Positions 1 to 7,655 are shown, counted from the stretch's first letter. The stretch: 64,000 nucleotides of DNA from Mycobacterium sp. DL592 (GCF_011694515.1 NZ_CP050192.1:1869827-1933826); one strand, 5' to 3'. Program-made: numbers and translations. Notes: a model not told the origin generated them from the sequence alone.

Positions 1-1398
1 AGGCAGCGATGAATACACGGCGTACGTGCTGTTGTCGGCCTCGTACATGACGTTGAACACCGACCCCACCGGCGGGACGTCACCGGACGCTGTTCCGGCC
101 GTGCCGTCAGTGACCTTGGTGACCAGTATCGCCTCGGTCTTGACGCCCATGACATCCGCGGTGGGGGTGAGGACACCCTCGAAACTCCCCACCGTGTTAC
201 CCGACGGGTCACGGTAGTTGAAGACCTCGTGGGCTTGAACCGTTGTGTAGTACGGAAGGAATCCGCTTGTCCCGACGTAAGATTCGCCCGTAGGGTCGGC
301 AGGAGCGATGCTGTATCCGTTTCCGAGGTTGACCGGCCTGTTGTCCACCGTGTGGTCGGCGATGCCCTTGGCCGCGTCGAAGCCGAATGGAATCGAGAGG
401 TCGCCGAACGGCGTGAGAATCTTGAACGCGACTACATCTCCGGATGGAGACGGCATGGCCGAGTAGGACCAGCCGAACCCGCCGATCAGATCGAATCTCG
501 AGATCAACGATCCGACCGGCGGAACCTGACCCGGTCCGGTACCGACATTGGTTCCATCGTTCGAGGTGACCAAGAGTTCGACGTACTTACTGCCCACGTT
601 GAACGGACTACCCGTACTCACAAGGGCGCCAAAGCTTCCCACGTTGTCGTTGGTGACGGGATCGACAACGTTGTACTGCTGCTGTCCCTGAATCAACGTC
701 GGCCCACCCGGCCAGAACGTCCACTGGCCGTAGAACGAGGTGACCAATTCGGTCGAGCTGGGCACCAGGTTGAAACCGTTGAACGGCACCGTCTGGTTCA
801 GTGTCGACACGGTCGGACCCACATGGACCGCGATGGACACGGCGCGAAACGCCGCTTGGGCGACGCCGACCAGAGAAGAGGCGACGGCCACCCAGATCTC
901 CTGAAGGGATGTTTTCGGCGGCAGCGCATAGGGATCCACGGCTGCAGTCTGCGCCGTGGACGTCAACGCCGGCGCTGCCGCTACCGGCGTACTGACTGCG
1001 TCGGCAGTGGCCGTGTTGAGCGGCTTCGCCAACCGCCGGTCGCGGGGAGCCGGTGTCGCGGTGGCACCCGGCGTCGAGGGGGTCTGCGCAACGCCGGTGT
1101 TCACGCTCGGGCCTGCCGAGTCCGCAGCGGGCGCGTCAACCGGTCTGGCCGCGGCGCTCGGTGCAGGGACTCGGGAAGTCCGCTGTGCGGTGGTGGTACG
1201 TCCGGCGCCTTGAGCAGGTCGCGTGCGCGCTGGGCTGTGCGCCGTCGAGCTGCTCGCCGACGGCCCTGCCGCGTCCGGGGATCCGGAGTCGGCCGAGGCG
1301 ATCGCGCATCCGGCCAATGCCACGGTCCCCACGCCGAGGGCGACCGCCAAGCCGCCCACCCGCCCGATCCAGATTGAAGCCCGCTGTGAAGTGCTCAT
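1..1398 (-). CDS. Secreted protein with duplicated C-terminal domain (3' end outside window)
   Basis: Open frame of 466 codons from ATG at 1398 to the window edge with no stop. The N-terminus has a signal-type segment, GRVGGLAVALGVG then a region ending IASADS (about residues 12-37), followed by a Ser/Ala/Pro/Thr-rich linker to about residue 150. Beyond this, two related segments (about residues 245-320 and 394-466) share DPxxNxxVGSF, a Val/Leu strand and VPPVGS, so the exported part looks like a tandem domain repeat. The start codon is 17 nt downstream of the sulfotransferase stop on the same strand, so co-transcription is possible. The family is not identified with certainty. The N-terminus resembles those of the proteins at 7700-9220 and 47708-48621. 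Function unknown, probably cell envelope or extracellular. Confidence 0.72.
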   Translation of the reverse strand, partial: MSTSQRASIWIGRVGGLAVALGVGTVALAGCAIASADSGSPDAAGPSASSSTAHSPARTRPAQGAGRTTTAQRTSRVPAPSAAARPVDAPAADSAGPSVNTGVAQTPSTPGATATPAPRDRRLAKPLNTATADAVSTPVAAAPALTSTAQTAAVDPYALPPKTSLQEIWVAVASSLVGVAQAAFRAVSIAVHVGPTVSTLNQTVPFNGFNLVPSSTELVTSFYGQWTFWPGGPTLIQGQQQYNVVDPVTNDNVGSFGALVSTGSPFNVGSKYVELLVTSNDGTNVGTGPGQVPPVGSLISRFDLIGGFGWSYSAMPSPSGDVVAFKILTPFGDLSIPFGFDAAKGIADHTVDNRPVNLGNGYSIAPADPTGESYVGTSGFLPYYTTVQAHEVFNYRDPSGNTVGSFEGVLTPTADVMGVKTEAILVTKVTDGTAGTASGDVPPVGSVFNVMYEADNSTYAVYSSLP

Positions 1399-1415
1399 TG
1401 CTCGACACCACTCTT

Positions 1416-2534
1416 TCAGTTCAGCCGGCCGTCCGGAAGGCGATACGCCTCATACACGTACTCGAGGTCGGTACGGATGCGCTCGGGATCGAGGCCGAAC
1501 TGGTCGGGGGAGTGCTCATGACGGCTCTTGTAGGCGCGTTGGCGTTCGGCCTGCAGTCGCACCTCTTCCAGAAACTCTGCAGTGGGCTCGATGTCGATGA
1601 AGTCGAGAATCCGCGCGATCGTCGGTTCGAGGTTCTGCAGCAGGTCGGTGTAGCGCACGACGCAGAGATTGCGCTCCGGGATGAGGCCCGTTGTCTGTGC
1701 CTCGTGGAACGTGCCGAGCATGGCGCAGGAAGCCTGGTAGAGGTTCTCGATCCAGCGCTCCTGATCCTCTTTGCTGGTGCGGTTCCAGACGTCGTAGCCG
1801 TTCTCCAGCACCCCGGCCAGCAGCGACATTCCCGACGGGATGACCTCGACGGGATCGCGGATGATGTAGACGAGCTTGCAGTCCGGGTAGCGCTGCAGCA
1901 CCTCCGGCAGCCGGAAAGCCAGCATGCTGGTTTTCGCCAGGATGCGGTTGCGTCGCTTGTAGATCAGGTTCCGCCGCCAGCAGGCCTCGTAATAACGGAA
2001 GAAGCGTTCCCGCTCGTGGTCGGTGGCGTCGGCGATGCCGAAGTTGTGCCGGGACAGGTCGCTGCCCCAAGTATCTTGCCAGGCAAGGAAATACGCCCAG
2101 GCAAACGGGCCGTCGAGGGTGCGGAAGAACCAGGCCACGTCGTCTGTCTCGATGCCTCGCAGGCTCGTGTCGTGTACGTCGGAGGGGTGATAGCGCGCTG
2201 GCGAGAGCCGGTCCATGCGGGGGACGATGCGGCCGAGCAGCTTTCGCGCCGTGATGGCCGGAAACAACATCTCCCACAGCTCGAAGGAGGCCATCCCGCC
2301 CGCGCCGAGCAACAGCCGGTGCAGGAAGGTCGTGCCGCTGCGCGGGTTGCCGACGATGAAGATCGGCCGATCGATGGGCTGCTTGCGGTGGCTCGGGTAG
2401 ACGAGATGGTCCAAGCCCAGGGTCGCAGCGGAGATGGCCTGGCGTACTTGCAGAAGGAGGAACGCGCCGATCGGACGGGCTCTGAACCCGAAGGTCTGGC
2501 TGATGACCCGGTAGAGCCGCAGGTAGTGGTTCAC
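1416..2534 (-). CDS. Sulfotransferase family protein
   Basis: About 372 aa. The PAPS 5'-phosphosulfate loop reads FIVGNPRSGTTFLHRLL (about residues 59-75), and the 3'-phosphate motif reads YIIRDPVEVIPSGMSL further on, both typical of the Sulfotransfer_3 family. It should move a sulfuryl group from PAPS to a lipid, sugar or small-molecule hydroxyl in the cytosol; the acceptor is unknown. The GTG at 2534 overlaps the stop of the upstream ketosynthase gene by 4 nt (GTGA), which suggests translational coupling; an ATG at 2546 is an alternative start adding four residues. Pairing with a KASIII-type enzyme suggests that the acceptor may be an acyl or polyketide-like product, which is inference. Confidence 0.85.
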   Translation of the reverse strand: MNHYLRLYRVISQTFGFRARPIGAFLLLQVRQAISAATLGLDHLVYPSHRKQPIDRPIFIVGNPRSGTTFLHRLLLGAGGMASFELWEMLFPAITARKLLGRIVPRMDRLSPARYHPSDVHDTSLRGIETDDVAWFFRTLDGPFAWAYFLAWQDTWGSDLSRHNFGIADATDHERERFFRYYEACWRRNLIYKRRNRILAKTSMLAFRLPEVLQRYPDCKLVYIIRDPVEVIPSGMSLLAGVLENGYDVWNRTSKEDQERWIENLYQASCAMLGTFHEAQTTGLIPERNLCVVRYTDLLQNLEPTIARILDFIDIEPTAEFLEEVRLQAERQRAYKSRHEHSPDQFGLDPERIRTDLEYVYEAYRLPDGRLN

Positions 2535-3559
2535 CGCTCCACCCATTCCGCGGCGGCCCCCACGATGGTGAATCCGGCGGCAGCGCTGGCGAGGACCATC
2601 GTGTCGCCGGCGTGCACCGAGCCTTGGTTGAGGCGGTAGTCCAACGCCAGCGCCCACGACGTACTGGCGGTGTTGCCGAACAACGAGTGCGTGACGATTC
2701 CGGCCTGCGGCCGGGCACCGAGTCCGTTCAGCACCTGCTCCACCATCGACTCGCTGGGCTGGTGAAACACGTAGTGGTCGACGTCCTCCGGCGCCCATCC
2801 CACGGTGGACAGTAGGCGCCGCACTTCGCCCGGCACGTGGACGCCGAGCGCGAACAGCTCGGTGGATCTGGAGACGAAGTGACCGTCCACCGGCGCCCGG
2901 CACAGGTCATAGTGCTCGGACAGGGTCGTGTGCTGCAACGCCAGCACGCGGGCCCCGCCCGCAGGCAGCAGGTCCCGGGTGACCAGGAGCGCCGCGGCGG
3001 CATTGCCGAGCGTCAGTCCCGCCACCCCGACTGAGACGTCTTCGATGGTCTGGAAGTCGTAGCTGACCCGGTCCCGGGTGATTTCTCCGGCGCAGATCAG
3101 TGCCGTGTCGATGTCGTCGTGGAGGGCGAAGTAGCCGGCCACGACGTGGAGCGCCTCGATGAGCCCGGCGCAGGCGCATGTGACGTCCATGGCATGCAGG
3201 GGTGTCGCGCCCAGCCGTCCGGCGACCTCGGTGGCCGTGGCGGGCTCGAATGCGTCCCGGGCGATCCCGCCGTAGATCAGGAGGTCGACGTCGGTGGCCG
3301 CCACCCCGTTCTGATCGAGGCAGGCGGCCGCCGCTCGCGCGGCGAACTCCCCGGGCGACACGGCGATGTCCTCTTCGAGGTACCGCATCTTGCTGTTACA
3401 TCGGTCGAAGGCATACCGAATGCCGAGCTCGATGGGCGCCCATTCGGCGGCGGTACCGCGAAACGATTCCCGGACCCGGGCCAGCAACTCCTCGTTGTCC
3501 ACTGCGGTATCAGGAAGTACTACCGCAGGCCTCGAGAGGTGCAGTCGGGGAATCGTCAT
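2531..3559 (-). CDS. 3-oxoacyl-ACP synthase III (FabH/KASIII)-like protein
   Basis: 342 aa, the usual KASIII length. The thiolase-fold active site is complete: Cys130 in the CACAG context, a His in YVFHQPSE and an Asn in GNTAST. Such enzymes perform decarboxylative or non-decarboxylative Claisen condensation of an acyl-CoA with malonyl-ACP or another acyl thioester. The sequence is more divergent than housekeeping FabH, so it may be a biosynthetic KASIII. The ATG at 3559 is preceded by an AAGGA-type ribosome site about 11 nt upstream. It leads a minus-strand cluster with the sulfotransferase and the secreted protein. Substrate not predictable from sequence. Confidence 0.85.
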   Translation of the reverse strand: MTIPRLHLSRPAVVLPDTAVDNEELLARVRESFRGTAAEWAPIELGIRYAFDRCNSKMRYLEEDIAVSPGEFAARAAAACLDQNGVAATDVDLLIYGGIARDAFEPATATEVAGRLGATPLHAMDVTCACAGLIEALHVVAGYFALHDDIDTALICAGEITRDRVSYDFQTIEDVSVGVAGLTLGNAAAALLVTRDLLPAGGARVLALQHTTLSEHYDLCRAPVDGHFVSRSTELFALGVHVPGEVRRLLSTVGWAPEDVDHYVFHQPSESMVEQVLNGLGARPQAGIVTHSLFGNTASTSWALALDYRLNQGSVHAGDTMVLASAAAGFTIVGAAAEWVER

Positions 3560-3879
3560 GAGGCTAACCGTCCTTGTGCGCTTGGTCGGGTGCTTCCTGC
3601 ATCACAGTAATGCGAATAACCCTCAGCCACCGGACTCTTCGCCCCTCGTTGTCGGCGGGTGTCGTCAGAGGTGCAGCAAAAGGCCTCGTCTGAGACCCAT
3701 TGGCGCAAGCGGGTTCTCGATGCACTGCCCGAAGCAGGTTGACAGCGTGTCGTCAGGTATCTTCCAGGCTTGCGATCAGCGCTCCGCCCACTCGTGGAAT
3801 GCACGTGGGCCATCCGACGCCGATGCTTTTCGCGTGTGATCAGAGTCTGGCGCGCTCAGCTGCTGTCAGCGGTCCGCGA
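3560..3879. other. Intergenic stretch, no gene supported
   Basis: 320 bases between the ketosynthase start and the polysaccharide deacetylase stop. The short frames here have low-quality composition and no recognisable motif. It must hold the promoter of the minus-strand ketosynthase cluster, but I see no convincing -10/-35 pair or hairpin. Confidence 0.5.
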
Positions 3880-4617
3880 TCATCCGAAGACGTCAGCCAA
3901 CGTCACGGTCTGCAGACCGCGGCTGGCGATGATGTCGAGCAGCTGCGCGTATGTGTGTGTGACCGGAGGCAGGTTGGCATGGGCCAGGATGATCTGCTGC
4001 GGTTGAAACGACTCGCGCGCGAAGTTGACCAATTGCTCCTCGGTGACCGGCCGCGAGTCGCCGACCGTACCGCTCCACAGCGTGATGGTGCTGTAGCCCT
4101 GGTCGGCAGCGACGCGGTCGGTGTCGGGAGTGTGCACTCCGAACGGTGGCCGGAAGTACGGGGCGCCGTCGACGCCATAGGTGTTGCGCAGGAAGTCGGC
4201 ATTTCGGCGGATCTGGTCGGCGACGGCGTCCAGCCCCAGGGTGGTGATCCGGGGGTGGCTCCAGGTGTGGTTGCCGAGTTGGATCTGCCCCGAGTCCACC
4301 ATCGGACGCAGCAGCGGGGCGTTGACCGTCCACGACTTGTTGACCCCGTTGGGAAAGAAGGTCAGCCGTACACCGCTGTCGCGGCAGAACGCGGCGTACG
4401 CCGCGACCACCTCGCTACTGGTGCCGTCATCGACAGTCAGGGCCAGTTGATTGCCGTCGCCGGGCAGCCGGGTCAGCACCCCCTGTGGCGCCGGCACCCT
4501 GGCGCCGAGTTGCCCGCCGTGTGACGGATCGGCGTGGGCGAAGGTCCGGGTTCCGGCGGCCGCGACGACCGACACTGCGATGGCGCGCATCAACGTCCGT
4601 CGGTCCACGTGCGACAT
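3880..4617 (-). CDS. Exported polysaccharide deacetylase (NodB/CE4 family)
   Basis: 245 aa. The N-terminus carries a DRRTLMRAI twin-arginine-like motif followed by a hydrophobic Ala/Val stretch ending AHA, so export (possibly Tat) is likely. The NodB domain has motif 1 as LTVDDG (usually TFDDG, so the catalytic and metal Asp pair is kept), motif 2 as GNHTWSHP (metal His pair) and motif 3 as RPPFG. Family members remove acetyl groups from peptidoglycan or other GlcNAc polymers outside the cell. It is separated from neighbours by long gaps and appears monocistronic. Substrate unknown. Confidence 0.88.
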   Translation of the reverse strand: MSHVDRRTLMRAIAVSVVAAAGTRTFAHADPSHGGQLGARVPAPQGVLTRLPGDGNQLALTVDDGTSSEVVAAYAAFCRDSGVRLTFFPNGVNKSWTVNAPLLRPMVDSGQIQLGNHTWSHPRITTLGLDAVADQIRRNADFLRNTYGVDGAPYFRPPFGVHTPDTDRVAADQGYSTITLWSGTVGDSRPVTEEQLVNFARESFQPQQIILAHANLPPVTHTYAQLLDIIASRGLQTVTLADVFG

Positions 4618-4727
4618 GGCGACGAGGTTAGGGTCCGTCCCTTACGGGATGCTGAACGACGGGGTAAAACCGCGCTCACGGTCCGCTGGGCAGCGGTGTG
4701 GTGCCACCCCCTTCGAGAACCCGGCGA

Positions 4728-4733
4728 TAACCT
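4728..4733 (+). promoter_or_regulatory. Candidate -10 (TAACCT) for the CorA-like gene
   Basis: TAACCT fits the mycobacterial TANNNT -10 pattern. It would start transcription near 4740, giving a short leader of about 29 nt that contains an AAGGA ribosome site before the ATG at 4769. No good -35 is seen. Confidence 0.4.
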
Positions 4734-4768
4734 AGGAGCCACTGCTCACCCATGCCGAAGGACGTCTC

Positions 4769-5800
4769 ATGCCGGATGTGGTGCGGCGGCCCGCGCTCAT
4801 TCCTCAGGCGGAGCCGGTCGTGGACTGCGGGGTCTACGTTGACGGGCAACGACTGCCCGAGGTGTTCAGCCCACGCATGGCGCGGGACAGAGTTAACACG
4901 GTCGGTGCCGGCTTCGTATGGCTCGGTCTACTCGAGCCTGGTCGCGAGCAGATGGAAGCGGTAGCAGACGTGTTCGCGCTGCACCCGTCGGTAGTCGACG
5001 ATGCGGTGCGTGCCTTTGAGCGGCCTAAGCTCGAACGCCACGGCGACACCCTGATTCTGGTGCTCAAGACCGTGCACTACATTCCCCACGAGACTGCAGC
5101 TGTCGGGCAGATCGTCGAAACCGGCGAGATCATGATCTGCGTCGCGCGAGACTTTCTCATCACGAGCCGCCACGGTGACTTCAGCGGCCTGGCTGACTTG
5201 CGCACTGAGCTGCAGGCGAACCCGGCCCTACTCGCGCACGGCCCGTACTACGTCATGCAGGCGATTATGCGTAACGTCTTCGAGAGCTATCGGGCGGTGG
5301 CGACGCTTATCGAGACTGATATCGACGCCATGCAGGAGGCGATCTTCAGGCCGGGGGCCGCCATCAACGTCGAGGATATCTACCTACTCAAGCGCGAGAT
5401 GATCGAACTACGAAGGGGAATCGGACCGCTCTCAGAAGTACTGGACCGGCTCGTCACCGCACACCGCGACCTCGTTCCCGGCGGCCTGTGGTACCACCTA
5501 CGTGACTTGATCACTCTCGAAAGCGAATCTGCTCGACGGCTCAATAGCTTTGACAACATCGTGGGCGACCTGTTGGAGAGTGCTCTGGGGCGGATTGCGT
5601 TGCAGCAGAACGACGATATGCGCAAAATATCGGCATGGGGCGCCCTTGGTCTGGTCGTCACCGGGGTCACGGGAATCTATGGCATGCGCTTCGATCACCC
5701 GGAACTGCACTGGGCCTGGGGCTATGCCGGGGTACTGATCGCCATGGCAGGAATCTGTGCCTTCCTGTACATGGGCTTCCGACGTAACCGGTGGCTGTAA
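4769..5800 (+). CDS. CorA-family divalent cation transporter with altered GMN signature
   Basis: 343 aa, the usual CorA/ZntB length: a long cytosolic N-terminal domain with extended helices, then two C-terminal membrane segments (about residues 285-305 and 318-338). CorA proteins form pentameric Mg2+ (or Co2+/Zn2+) channels whose pore entrance is the GMN motif between the two helices. Here it reads YGMRFDHPEL, with Arg at about residue 307 in place of the Asn, and the usual Met before Pro-Glu-Leu is missing. The rest of the loop is intact. Start chosen at 4769, with AAGGA 8 nt upstream. A cation-conducting role is expected for the family, but the substitution makes selectivity or activity doubtful. 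Confidence 0.85.
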   Translation: MPDVVRRPALIPQAEPVVDCGVYVDGQRLPEVFSPRMARDRVNTVGAGFVWLGLLEPGREQMEAVADVFALHPSVVDDAVRAFERPKLERHGDTLILVLKTVHYIPHETAAVGQIVETGEIMICVARDFLITSRHGDFSGLADLRTELQANPALLAHGPYYVMQAIMRNVFESYRAVATLIETDIDAMQEAIFRPGAAINVEDIYLLKREMIELRRGIGPLSEVLDRLVTAHRDLVPGGLWYHLRDLITLESESARRLNSFDNIVGDLLESALGRIALQQNDDMRKISAWGALGLVVTGVTGIYGMRFDHPELHWAWGYAGVLIAMAGICAFLYMGFRRNRWL

Positions 5801-5827
5801 TGCACGATTGGGCTACTACAAGAACAT

Positions 5828-6211
5828 TCAATCCAGCTCGGCGAGTGCCTTACGGGCGGCTTCGAGTTCGGCTTCCAGAACCGCGACCCGGGCGGCCTGC
5901 TGGGAGCGGGCCTCCTCGATGACCGCGTCGATCGGTATCGAGAGATCCTCGTGCAGTTCCTTGGCCGCCCGTGAGACGGCGGCGGCTGCGACCGCGAGGC
6001 CTTTGGCGAGATAGGTGCTGCCTTGTTTGAGCTCGGCGCGCCATTCGCCGTCGGCGGTGCCGGTGACCGTCAGGGTCAGCTCCAGCGTCTTCGCCTTCTT
6101 GCCGGGGCCGCGCTTGGACTGGGCTTTGGGCTCTGCGACGGGTTGTTCGGTGGGGGGCTCGATATCGAACGTGTCGATGGTGGTGGGGGCGGTCATCAAC
6201 TCAACGGTCAT
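5828..6211 (-). CDS. Small conserved actinobacterial protein with C-terminal coiled coil
   Basis: 127 aa. There is an acidic, Pro/Thr-rich N-terminus, a Lys/Arg-rich patch (SKRGPGKKAK), then a compact domain with beta-strand pattern (LELTLTVTGTADGEW) and an Ala-rich helical tail ending VLEAELEAARKALAELD that looks coiled-coil. It may belong to DUF6319, but I cannot confirm this. No signal peptide or membrane segment, so cytosolic. An AGGAG ribosome site lies about 11 nt before the ATG at 6211. A second in-frame ATG five codons later is also possible. Function unknown. Confidence 0.65.
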   Translation of the reverse strand: MTVELMTAPTTIDTFDIEPPTEQPVAEPKAQSKRGPGKKAKTLELTLTVTGTADGEWRAELKQGSTYLAKGLAVAAAAVSRAAKELHEDLSIPIDAVIEEARSQQAARVAVLEAELEAARKALAELD

Positions 6212-6296
6212 CGGTACGTGATCTCCTCTCGATCGAGCGCCAAGTAGAACACACGTTCGATGCGTGGTTCAACGCGCCGCGCCCACAACACACCGA

Positions 6297-6327
6297 GAGC
6301 CCGCCCGGTGACGTCACGGGCGGGCTC
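6297..6327 (-). terminator. Hairpin terminator after first small secreted gene
   Basis: GAGCCCGCCCG and CGGGCGGGCTC form a perfect 11-bp stem with a 9-nt loop, starting 16 bases past the stop of the gene at 6343-6582. There is no strong U-tract. Confidence 0.7.
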
Positions 6328-6342
6328 AGGGGTGTGGTGGGA

Positions 6343-6582
6343 TCAGCTACCGGCGAAGCAGCGCTCGTCGCCGTTGTCGTTGATCCAGCAGTTCGGGCTG
6401 ATGAAGCGAGCGCCCGGGCCGGGCGCATTCAGGACGCAGGTGCCGCCGTCGAGGTGGTAGCCGTAGCCGCAGCCGTCGGCGGCCTGCGCGGCCGGGGCGA
6501 ACCCCAGGCCCGTGGCCAGGGCGCCGGTGGCGAGAGCGCCGGTGAGAATTCCTGCAGCACGCTTGGTGATCTTGGTAGTCAT
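6343..6582 (-). CDS. Small secreted four-cysteine protein, paralogue 1
   Basis: 79 aa. Signal peptide: a KITKRAAG basic start, a hydrophobic Ala/Gly/Leu core, and cleavage predicted after AQA. The mature part is about 45 residues with four cysteines spaced C-x10-C-x15-C-x9-C and conserved GYHLDGG, SPNCWINDNGDERC segments, suggesting a small disulfide-bonded extracellular or periplasmic protein. A GGAGGAC ribosome site precedes the ATG. It is the first of three tandem paralogues (also 6859-7095 and 7292-7528), each with its own terminator, so expressed separately rather than as an operon. No function is known to me. Confidence 0.8.
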   Translation of the reverse strand: MTTKITKRAAGILTGALATGALATGLGFAPAAQAADGCGYGYHLDGGTCVLNAPGPGARFISPNCWINDNGDERCFAGS

Positions 6583-6631
6583 GTTGTCCTCCGGTTTATT
6601 CAGGTTTCTGGTGGGCCGGCCCGGGTTGAGC

Positions 6632-6725
6632 GCGGCTCGAGATGAATAGTGCGCTGGGCCACACCCGTTGTATGTCCCCCGAAGAGACTGTTCGGAGATG
6701 GAATCGCGGGTACTCCGATCGGTGG
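6632..6725 (-). promoter_or_regulatory. Conserved upstream block, copy 1
   Basis: About 94 bp upstream of paralogue 1 are similar, without indels, to 7562-7655 upstream of paralogue 3. Both copies carry GCGGCTCGAGATGAATA and, at an identical offset of 74 bases, a GCGkGTACTsCrATCGG segment (plus-strand reading). The position suggests a shared promoter or regulator site. The minus-strand core contains an AT-rich TATTCAT. Confidence 0.55.
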
Positions 6726-6806
6726 ACGCTGATCGCCGATAGGACTACAGGGCGGGGCGGGTATATCGATCAAATCCATTGCAGGACAAGTTGTTTCAAA
6801 AAATAT

Positions 6807-6835
6807 CCCGCCCGGGACCAATGGGCCCGGGCGGG
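6807..6835 (-). terminator. Rho-independent terminator after paralogue 2
   Basis: CCCGCCCGGG and CCCGGGCGGG form a perfect 10-bp GC stem with a 9-nt loop. On the minus strand it is followed by ATATTTTTTG, a real U-tract that is rare in mycobacteria. It lies 23 bases beyond the stop of the gene at 6859-7095. Confidence 0.85.
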
Positions 6836-6858
6836 AGTGGGTAAGTGAGGGCGTCGAG

Positions 6859-7095
6859 TTACGGTGCGTAGCAGCGCTCGTCGCCGTTGTCGTTGATCCA
6901 GCAGTTGGGGCTGATGAAGCGGGCATTGGGCGGGGGAACATTGACCACACAGTTGCCGTTGTCGAGGTGGAATCCGATTCCGCAGCCGTCGGCGGCATGG
7001 GCGTTGGGGGCGAAGTTCATTCCCGTTGTCACTGCACCAGCAGCGAGCGCTCCTGCGAAAAACGCTGCGGCGCGTTTGGAAATCGATCCAGTCAT
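6859..7095 (-). CDS. Small secreted four-cysteine protein, paralogue 2
   Basis: 78 aa. Same plan as its two neighbours: basic start (SISKRAAA), hydrophobic core, cleavage predicted after AHA, then a mature domain with C-x10-C-x15-C-x9-C and the conserved GFHLDNG and SPNCWINDNGDERC stretches. The Pro-rich middle (NVPPPNARF) is the variable part. Its upstream region differs from the block shared by paralogues 1 and 3, so regulation may differ. A TAAACT hexamer on the minus strand at 7150-7155 could be its -10. Function unknown. Confidence 0.8.
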   Translation of the reverse strand: MTGSISKRAAAFFAGALAAGAVTTGMNFAPNAHAADGCGIGFHLDNGNCVVNVPPPNARFISPNCWINDNGDERCYAP

Positions 7096-7149
7096 GTGTG
7101 TCCTCCCGGGCTTATCCCCGCTCGGGGTGAGCAGGGCGTGTGACGAGAA

Positions 7150-7155
7150 AGTTTA
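7150..7155 (-). promoter_or_regulatory. Candidate -10 (TAAACT) for paralogue 2
   Basis: TANNNT-type hexamer on the minus strand about 55 bases before the ATG at 7095, leaving a leader that contains a GGGAGGACA ribosome site. No clear -35. Confidence 0.35.
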
Positions 7156-7242
7156 CGACCGCAGGGATTACGCTGCGCTCGGATTTCGACGAATTCGTAG
7201 GATTCACCGGTTCAGGACACCGCCGGTTCACATACAAACAAT

Positions 7243-7269
7243 CCCGCCCGGGCCAGTGGCCCGGGCGGG
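7243..7269 (-). terminator. Hairpin terminator after paralogue 3
   Basis: CCCGCCCGGGCC and GGCCCGGGCGGG form a perfect 12-bp stem with a 3-nt loop, then ATTGTTTGTATG on the minus strand. It lies 22 bases past the stop of the gene at 7292-7528. Confidence 0.8.
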
Positions 7270-7291
7270 ATGTGTTGGGGAAGTCGGTGGT

Positions 7292-7528
7292 TCAGTAGCA
7301 GCGCTGGTCGCCGTTGTCGTTGATCCAGCAGTTCGGATGGCCCGGGTCGGCTTGGGCGCCGGGGCCGGGCAGATTGACGACGCAGCTGCCGCCGTCGAGG
7401 TGGTAGCCGTACCCGCAGCCGTTGGCGGCACTGGCGGTGGGGGCGAAGCCCAGGCCCAGAGCCAGCCCGCCGGCCGCGACGACACCGGCAAACAGCCCTG
7501 CGGCGCGCTTTGAAATCTGTGCAGTCAT
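7292..7528 (-). CDS. Small secreted four-cysteine protein, paralogue 3
   Basis: 78 aa from ATG at 7528, preceded by a GGAGGACAC ribosome site; the longer frame upstream to 7717 has no coding character and overlaps the DUF4185 promoter. Signal peptide with basic start (QISKRAAG) and cleavage predicted after ASA. The mature part has the family pattern, but the second spacing is 17 instead of 15 residues (GAQADPGHPN insert) and the protein ends directly after the last Cys-Tyr. It shares its 94-bp upstream block with paralogue 1. Function unknown. Confidence 0.8.
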   Translation of the reverse strand: MTAQISKRAAGLFAGVVAAGGLALGLGFAPTASAANGCGYGYHLDGGSCVVNLPGPGAQADPGHPNCWINDNGDQRCY

Positions 7529-7561
7529 CGTGTCCTCCAAGTCCTGGTCCGCTTCTCGTGA

Positions 7562-7655
7562 GCGGCTCGAGATGAATACTGCGCCGCCGCAACACCGGCG
7601 TCTGTCCACCGAGCGGCCCTCGCGGCGGATGATTCGCGTGTACTGCAATCGGGGG
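7562..7655 (-). promoter_or_regulatory. Conserved upstream block, copy 2
   Basis: Gap-free counterpart of 6632-6725. It lies between paralogue 3 and the divergent DUF4185 gene and could serve either, but because the other copy faces only paralogue 1 it most likely belongs to the small secreted genes. Confidence 0.55.

Noticed and set aside
229..2639. Long plus-strand open frames (382 and 528 codons) over the first 2.6 kb
   Set aside because: They are antisense to the minus-strand secreted protein and sulfotransferase, have Arg/Gly-rich random composition and no motifs; the minus-strand frames carry recognisable domains.
2547..2903. N-terminal extension of the sulfotransferase frame up to 2903
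   Set aside because: It lies within the ketosynthase gene in another frame and reads as Arg/Pro-rich noise; start moved to 2534.
3556..3813. 85-codon minus-strand frame between ketosynthase and deacetylase
   Set aside because: No motif, no ribosome site, composition unlike neighbours.
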